Shown here piece after piece: positions 57,777-64,000 of a DNA stretch of 64,000 bases (position 1 is the stretch's first letter; each line of letters begins with the position of its first letter). Source of the DNA: Anoplopoma fimbria (Eukaryota; Chordata; Actinopteri; Perciformes; Anoplopomatidae); NCBI RefSeq assembly GCF_027596085.1, contig NC_072472.1, positions 10,318,219-10,382,218 of the forward strand. The letters run 5' to 3'. The notes under the pieces were generated by a model, which ran no database searches, was not told where the DNA came from, and worked only from the letters and a program-made list of their open reading frames with translations. A program made the translations under genes and the position numbers.

Positions 57777-60700
57777 CTATTGGGAAAAGGAGACAAGTTT
57801 TCACTTTAAAATGTGTAGCCAAAAACATGTAATTTTGGATTACAGAAAGTAGGACAGGGATGTTTTCAAAGTGACACTACTTAAGGACATTTTGGGAGGA
57901 TGCAGCCTAATTGTAAGATAAATTGTCAACTGAATGTTGTGGATTTGAAGGCCCGGAGGAGCGAAGACAATTGTGGCATGGACTGTGAGGAAGGCCTGCC
58001 CCATACCTCCAAAAAGTGTCTTTGGACAAGGAACTGAACTCTAATAAGGCCACTCGCTGGTCTGAAATATGACTAGCTCTTTCAGATTTCTGATGATAGG
58101 TTTTCTTCCTTGTTGAAAAGAATAAAAAAATGTACATAGCATCTTTTATCTGTAACATCTTGGAATCAATAGCTCAAAATGGATAAGATAACAGCTACAA
58201 AACATATTTCTCCATAACATCAGCAATGAATGGGACGCTCATCAGCTATATGATCATATGATGTGTAGGTTGTAAACTGTCGAATACTCTCGAAACAAAC
58301 AGTAACTGGTTTATGTCAGCAGTTGTGTTGTGCCTATATGCATGTGAATGCAAACAACGTCTAAGCTGATGAAGTATAAACACACAGACTTTAAGTCAAA
58401 ACAATATGTGTTGAGAAATCCTGAGAGTAATGTTTTATTTAGAGCCACTATGATCTAACTGAATTCCTTAGTATAGATGGTTTAGCTACAAACAGTGCAC
58501 ATGTGTTGGGTATATGACCCAAAGCAGTATTTAAATGCAACCATTTACCATTTGAACCCAATTCATTTTTATGATCTAAAATGCAATTTCCCCAAAAATG
58601 CATTGAACACATTCATGCTCCTTGGATGCCCATCCTTGGGCCAAAATGTTTACTTTAACATAAGATACATCTCAGAAATGTAATCGACTTATTGCCATAA
58701 AATCTAACGTTATAACTAAAGCAGACATTTTTGTTCAAACTACCATTATTGTGGAGGCTTATTGAAGACAGACCATAATGCGGTCTCTGTGCATGTTGTG
58801 ATACTCAGTGTTTTCGATTCCAGCAGGACGCTGATGGGTGTGGAAGCTTGCTCCTTCGATAAACCACACAGCCATGTGATGCATCATCTCTCGGAGTTAA
58901 ATGAGGACATGAAGTGAAATTTAACTATTCTAAAATGGGCGGCACAGCATTGAAAAGATCATTAGCTTTTCAGAAAAGCTGTGACTAAAATACGCAAACA
59001 TAAAACATTTTTTCTCAGTTTTCAGCACCGAGAAAAACAACCATTTAGGAGACAAACACTGCTAATGATGATGGAAGTTAATCAAAGTTTGGTCTCAAAA
59101 TGTATAATAGATTCTACACTATAACAGAGTCTTAAACAGCCCTCTGCTAAGGGAAAACAAACCTGCTCTGTGAAAATGTGATATATTAGCGTTTTTCATT
59201 TGTATAGTCCAATTCTTGTGATATTCCTGTGCTCTAGGGCAGTCTGACTAAAATGTAACATAAACGTTAACTGCTCCACAGAGAGAGTGAACGTGGAAAG
59301 CAAGTGTGACTCAGAGCCCCAAGGGGAATTCTCTCGGGATACGGGTACATTTTGCGCTGGCAAAAACTGACATTAGAGAATAAAGCTCATTTGGGTAAAA
59401 GAAATCATAACAGTCTGTGGATCAACACAATCAGCCAAACATTTGTCATCTGCGATAAGACAGCATAACAGTCTCTTGAGGTTATATCATCAGCAAACAA
59501 AGTTGATTGCACTGCTTTTATTTTGATGCCAAGCTCCTGTGTACCTTATTTCAAAAGTGAGATTGCAGCCACAATAAAAAAAAACAACTAGAAATGGAAT
59601 TACTGGCTTGTTGTCGTATCCCTCCGCCAACCAGTCATGTTGCAGTTTACATCCATGTTTGTCCAAAAGGTCGTCACTTCATCATTTTAACCTACCAGAT
59701 ATAATGTATGAATTTGTCATAATTAGAACATAAATTCTTTACTTATGGCCAAAAACGGGTTTTTGCAAGGTCACAGTGGCCTTGATTTTTGACTTCCAAA
59801 ATGATTATCAGTTCTTAATTGAGTGGAAGTGGACATTTGTGCCAAATTTGAAGAAATTCCCACTAGGCTATACTGAGATATAGCATACACGAGATCGGTT
59901 CATGCGAACGGACGGACAATTTGAAAGAAAGTTATTTGCTAAACAAAAGACTATGAAACAACCCTTCTTAGAGCATTTCTTGAAAAGACCAGTTGAGTTG
60001 AGGAAGGTAGGTATTTTTAAAGATGAAGAACTTAATATAACACCAAAAGAAACTAGAGCTTGAGGACTTGTGACTGATTATTATATTGGTAGTTTGTGTT
60101 ATAAAAAGCGACCTTAACCTGCTCTGTTTTTTGGTAAGAGTTGTTGCATAGAGAGATGGACAACACAACGGCCCACAAAGATCTACATTAGACACTGAAT
60201 AAAAACTGAGCTTAAAATATCACAATTACTCTCAATGCAATATATAGAGATGACAGAATAGTCGCCCAATGTGAGACTTAAAAAGGCACTCATTTTCAGA
60301 TGTACATTGGCCTTGTTAAAAAATATTCTTTCACAAAAATGTCTGGCTCAGCATAACAGTAAATGTGCATATTCAAGCAGGCTAGTGAGCAGGCAGGGCT
60401 TGTCAGATGTAGAAGACTAATGGTTTTTGGGTGGACTATTTATATAATGAAGCAACTCTAAAGTCCTTGTGTGGATGAACACTAGATTTTTCTGTGGTTT
60501 GCAGAGCGTTTTTTTATCTTTTGTAAGGAAATGTCCCTTGTGCTTTGAGGAGACGTTTTTTCAGCATATCTAAATAAAATATTGCTTTTAGAAGAATGTT
60601 CGGAAAAATGTTTGAAATGAATTTTCTTAATGTTACATATTTGGGCTGATCTCATCTCATATGCAAAATGTACTCAATTCTCCACTTTCAATGTGACTCT

Positions 60701-63700
60701 ATTTAAAGAGCAATCACATATCATGCTAATTATGTACATCCATAATAGGATGGCAGAGCAGTCTTTATGTAACAGATGAACATAACACTGTACTTTTTAA
60801 TTATTAAAAATAAATGGGTATAATGGTTTGTGCATCGGTTACAGAAAGACTGGTCTGCCAGTCTCTTCTTTTAGATGTAGCACACCTTGACACATCTGAT
60901 TAGAAACCATGTCAGTTATTTGTTATTAATCTGAACATTCCGACAAAAGATCACGATCAAAATGCTATTAATAAATATGATACTGAGCAAGAGAGTGCAA
61001 GATTTCCAGTTTTCTTTGAATACAATTTAGAAACGGATTGAGGAGATTTGATGTTAAAAATAGTCATTAGATCAGGACACATCTAGACGGATAGAGTAAG
61101 CTTCCACTAATGGCCGAATCAATAATCAGAAAAAGTAATCAAGTGAAGAAGTTACACGGCAACTTTTTCTAAAGGAAGTGTTGGGATGAAAGCTTTCTCT
61201 TCTCTTTTCTTATCAAAAGAAACTTCGCTTTAGGGCTCCTGTACTCTGAGCCGACCTCAAAGCCGACAAAGGCTGACTGATCAAACGTTTTGTGTCACCT
61301 CACGTCGCCTCACATCTGTAAAACTTGAACACACCACGAAGACTTCAGCCAGCTAACAGTCAACCGCAGTCTCTTTTCCAAGACTTTAAAGATTTGGCCA
61401 AAGACATTGTGGGTACATGATGAATAAACATTGAGAAGGTCAGGTGGAATCCACTTGTCATTTTTTCCACATGCTGTACAAGAACTGAGGAACAGGTAGG
61501 AAGACCAATGAGGACACATAATCAACGACAAAATGAGCACAAAAACACAGATTTCTGCTACCACAAGAGGGAAGGAAACAACTGTGATCGTGGTCACACA
61601 TGCTTAAGGTGTATTTTATACAAATCTGGATGATTCAAATTTACATTACTTAAATGATGATGAGAGGATTTGGATTCGGGAATAAGGTACATTTTAAAAG
61701 GGAGATGATCATGGACCACATCTACCGGGAGTTTGTGAACACCACCACAAAACGCTGAGACACTTGAACAGCGGTCACAATCACACTGACACACGGCACA
61801 GGAAATGTATTGGCACATTTACCCCGTCAGGTGGTAAGTCGGACAGGCAGCGAGGAGAGAGTGGGTTGTCCAAACCACAAAGGAGTGTTGGTGGCTGCCG
61901 GAACGAAACAAAGAAGACAACAGCTACAGCATCCCACATAAAAAGTTCTGCCCTTCCTAAAAAGATGTACAAAAAATAGAGTCTGCACACTATGTAAAGG
62001 TCCCATGAACATTTAATTGATTACCATCGGTAATAGAATGTGCAGACTACATTTTTTTCTGTCCTTTATATGCTTTCTTGCCCAGCACCTAGTATTTATA
62101 GTCTGGATATGCATGCTTTTGTGAATATTTTTTCTAATCTTCCTAAAGACATCAGACAACCTGGAGACTGACGTGGCCCGTTTGAAGATAATCGTGCCTA
62201 AAGCATCACTGCAACTCAGAACTGACCAATGCAAAAATCGTTTATTAGAGAGAATAGACTCTTAGCCTGTCAAATAGTTATTACCAATGCCAACTATGGT
62301 TTATTTTAGGTCCCTTTTATGTGTATCACTTTTTTCAATTATAACTTACTATAAAAAAAGATAGTAAAATAAGAAGTTACCAAAAAATTAACATAAACCT
62401 TCCGATACAAGGAGAAAAACAGTTTTGTTCTAACATAATGAACTAGGTTTTTAGCTTTTACTACTTTAATGATTCACAAATGTCACTGTTTAATTCAACG
62501 TGATGCTATAACAGCTCCACAAAGCAGCATTAGTTTCTACACGTGGAATGGCATTGTGGTTTCACAGCAGCATATCACAGCACGTTGTTCACTTTTAACA
62601 GAATGAGGATGAATTGATTATAAAACCTCACATCAAACAAAGCACTATGATACATACCGCTAATCGCTTTTTTTATCAGAAGCATTTAATTAAGGGAAAT
62701 TAAAATGATAGATAATAGGAGATAAAACCAATGTATCCTTGGGTGTAATAAAAACAACACTTGATCTTTTGCTTATTCATTAGATTAGAAGTTGGCACAT
62801 TCATAAAACCAATTAAGTTAGAGAGGAATCATCACTTGGTATGTATTGTTATGGGACGGACCTTATTAGGTTATTAGTTCAGAGTGCAGCAATTTCTCAT
62901 GTTTACACTATAGACCAATTTGCTGTTACAGCCTCCCTACATTTATGGCTTTTTCTTCCCACAACAAAATAACAGAACATACATAGTTAACTACATTTGA
63001 AAAGGACAAATAACAGGAATGCCATGCGTTGGATCCTATTTTTAAAGTCAGTGACACATTACGCGAGTGGAAAATTTGTTTTATTTTCAACTGAGCAGGG
63101 CAGGGAGAAAGAGAGTTTGCGAGGAAGTATTAGGAAGTTGGAGGATTGAAAAAGAAGTAAAGGATAAACAAGGGTGGCAGTTTATCCGGGTATTTTATGC
63201 CAGCGCAAAGCTTAAAAAACATCCTTCTACCAGTGACAGATTAGCTGAGTCTGAAGTCAATTTGGCTTTTTTCCCTGGGATGACAGTGGAAGGGTCTTAA
63301 AAGATTAATGAGTATAGCTTTGCTGCCTCGTCATGCTTAGACGTGCATTGACATAAACTTCATTAATCTCATCTATTTCAGGTTCATAACATCTGAAAGA
63401 CCACTAAAAAGAACGTGTATGGTTGAATTTACAGGAAAATCATTTTACATCCATGTTAAAGGATAGATTCTCAGGTTTTCAAGACTGTATTACACCTGCC
63501 TCATCTTTACTGACAAGATGTCCAAAAATGAATTTACAGTGCTGTCTACACCTGAGTTACGGTCAGTTAGAATATAGAAAGCTACTAGATGTGTGGGAAT
63601 ACTGGTGTAAGTTCTCATTGTTCCAGTTATTTGGGGCTTGCTTCAAAAGGAATGTTTACTCACAGGAGACAGGGAGGACGACCCCCCCCCCAACAAAAGT

Positions 63701-64000
63701 TAAAAAGGCCCATAATAAAATGCATGGACTGCTAATGATGATAAATTCATTGCAGCCCATTATTCTTAAGACAAATGTTTCTACAAACTGCATCACACGG
63801 ACATTTAAAAAGTTTTAGTTGCTTACAGCTACTATGGACTTAGGTGACCCTTCTGTTTTAACAGGAACACAGGAAGAGCCTGAGAGCAAAACTGACACAG
63901 AATAAAACAAAGGATACCTCTACCACCCACAAGACTCCTACAGTCTGGCTGGTGTCCTCACAACGTACACTGCAGCAGCTGAATGTGTCATACAAACAAT
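57777..64000 (-). other. klhl13: Upstream part of klhl13 (intron or promoter), start-codon exon not found
   Basis: The first recognised klhl13 exon begins mid-codon, so at least one more coding exon must lie above 57776. I looked on the minus strand for a short exon ending two bases into a codon and found no convincing one. It may be too short and poorly conserved to recognise, or beyond the right edge. Open frames at 61310-61597 (minus), 63067-63300 (plus) and 63423-63818 (plus) show no domain. An old repeat lies at 59620-59930. Confidence 0.5.
59620..59930 (+). repeat. Teleost interspersed repeat (GTCACAGTGGCCTTGA type)
   Basis: It contains TCCCTCCGCCAACCAG, AAGGTCACAGTGGCCTTGAT, TTGTGCCAAATTTGAAGAAA and TTCCCAC, TGAGATATAGC..CACGAGA and GAACGGACGGACAA. 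These are successive phrases of a widespread fish repeat. It lacks coding capacity. Confidence 0.6.

Noticed and set aside
57779..57796. A start upstream of the first klhl13 exon, extending the frame into the acceptor region
   Set aside because: The extension relies on TTG rather than ATG and runs through the polypyrimidine tract and AG of a good splice acceptor.
61310..61597. A candidate upstream klhl13 exon with a possible donor at its end
   Set aside because: The hydrophobic translation does not resemble the polar KLHL13 N-terminus, and the donor is weak.

Overview
The window is vertebrate nuclear DNA, most likely from a percomorph-type teleost fish. Evidence: spliced genes with GT-AG introns, proteins that read as orthologues of vertebrate LTBP3, LRRN4CL and KLHL13, a C2H2 zinc-finger gene with the acidic/coiled-coil N-terminus common in fish, and many diverged copies of interspersed repeats typical of ray-finned fish. 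There is no prokaryotic gene layout, no operon, no CRISPR array and no recognisable viral gene.

Layout. (1) 1-16.2 kb: the 5' part of ltbp3 on the minus strand. Four coding exons are visible (signal peptide and first cysteine-rich segment, EGF-like domain, linker, start of the first 8-Cys/TB-type domain). A 13.6-kb first intron carries a polypurine minisatellite and several old repeats. The rest of the gene lies beyond the left edge. (2) 16.2-22.2 kb: no gene seen; simple repeats and a hAT-like non-autonomous element. (3) 22.2-24.4 kb: a complete two-exon minus-strand gene encoding a 536-residue protein with an N-terminal coiled coil and five C2H2 fingers, with a CpG-rich upstream region containing a CCAAT box next to a perfect CRE. 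(4) 24.9-28 kb: a transposon nest with three copies of one Tc1/mariner-type MITE, a second repeat family, and a tRNA-derived SINE. (5) 30.5-33.9 kb: lrrn4cl on the plus strand, with a TATA box, a non-coding first exon, a single coding exon (237 aa) and a long 3' UTR. (6) 33.9-44.2 kb: intergenic DNA with hairpins and a long AC microsatellite. (7) 44.3-57.8 kb: klhl13 on the minus strand, six coding exons (BTB, BACK, kelch). Its last exon contains two separate one-base losses in C runs. The 5'-most coding exon or exons are not found in 57.8-64 kb.

The genes do not form a pathway: one encodes a matrix protein that helps handle latent TGF-beta, one a likely nuclear DNA-binding protein, one a small cell-surface FN3 protein and one a CUL3 ubiquitin-ligase adaptor. 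I found no convincing novel multi-gene system. The points most worth a second look are the disrupted last exon of klhl13, the unassigned zinc-finger gene whose intron begins within a few bases of a transposon-derived repeat, and the repeat nest at 24.9-28 kb. All protein identities come from recognising conserved residues by eye and from splice-phase consistency, not from searches.
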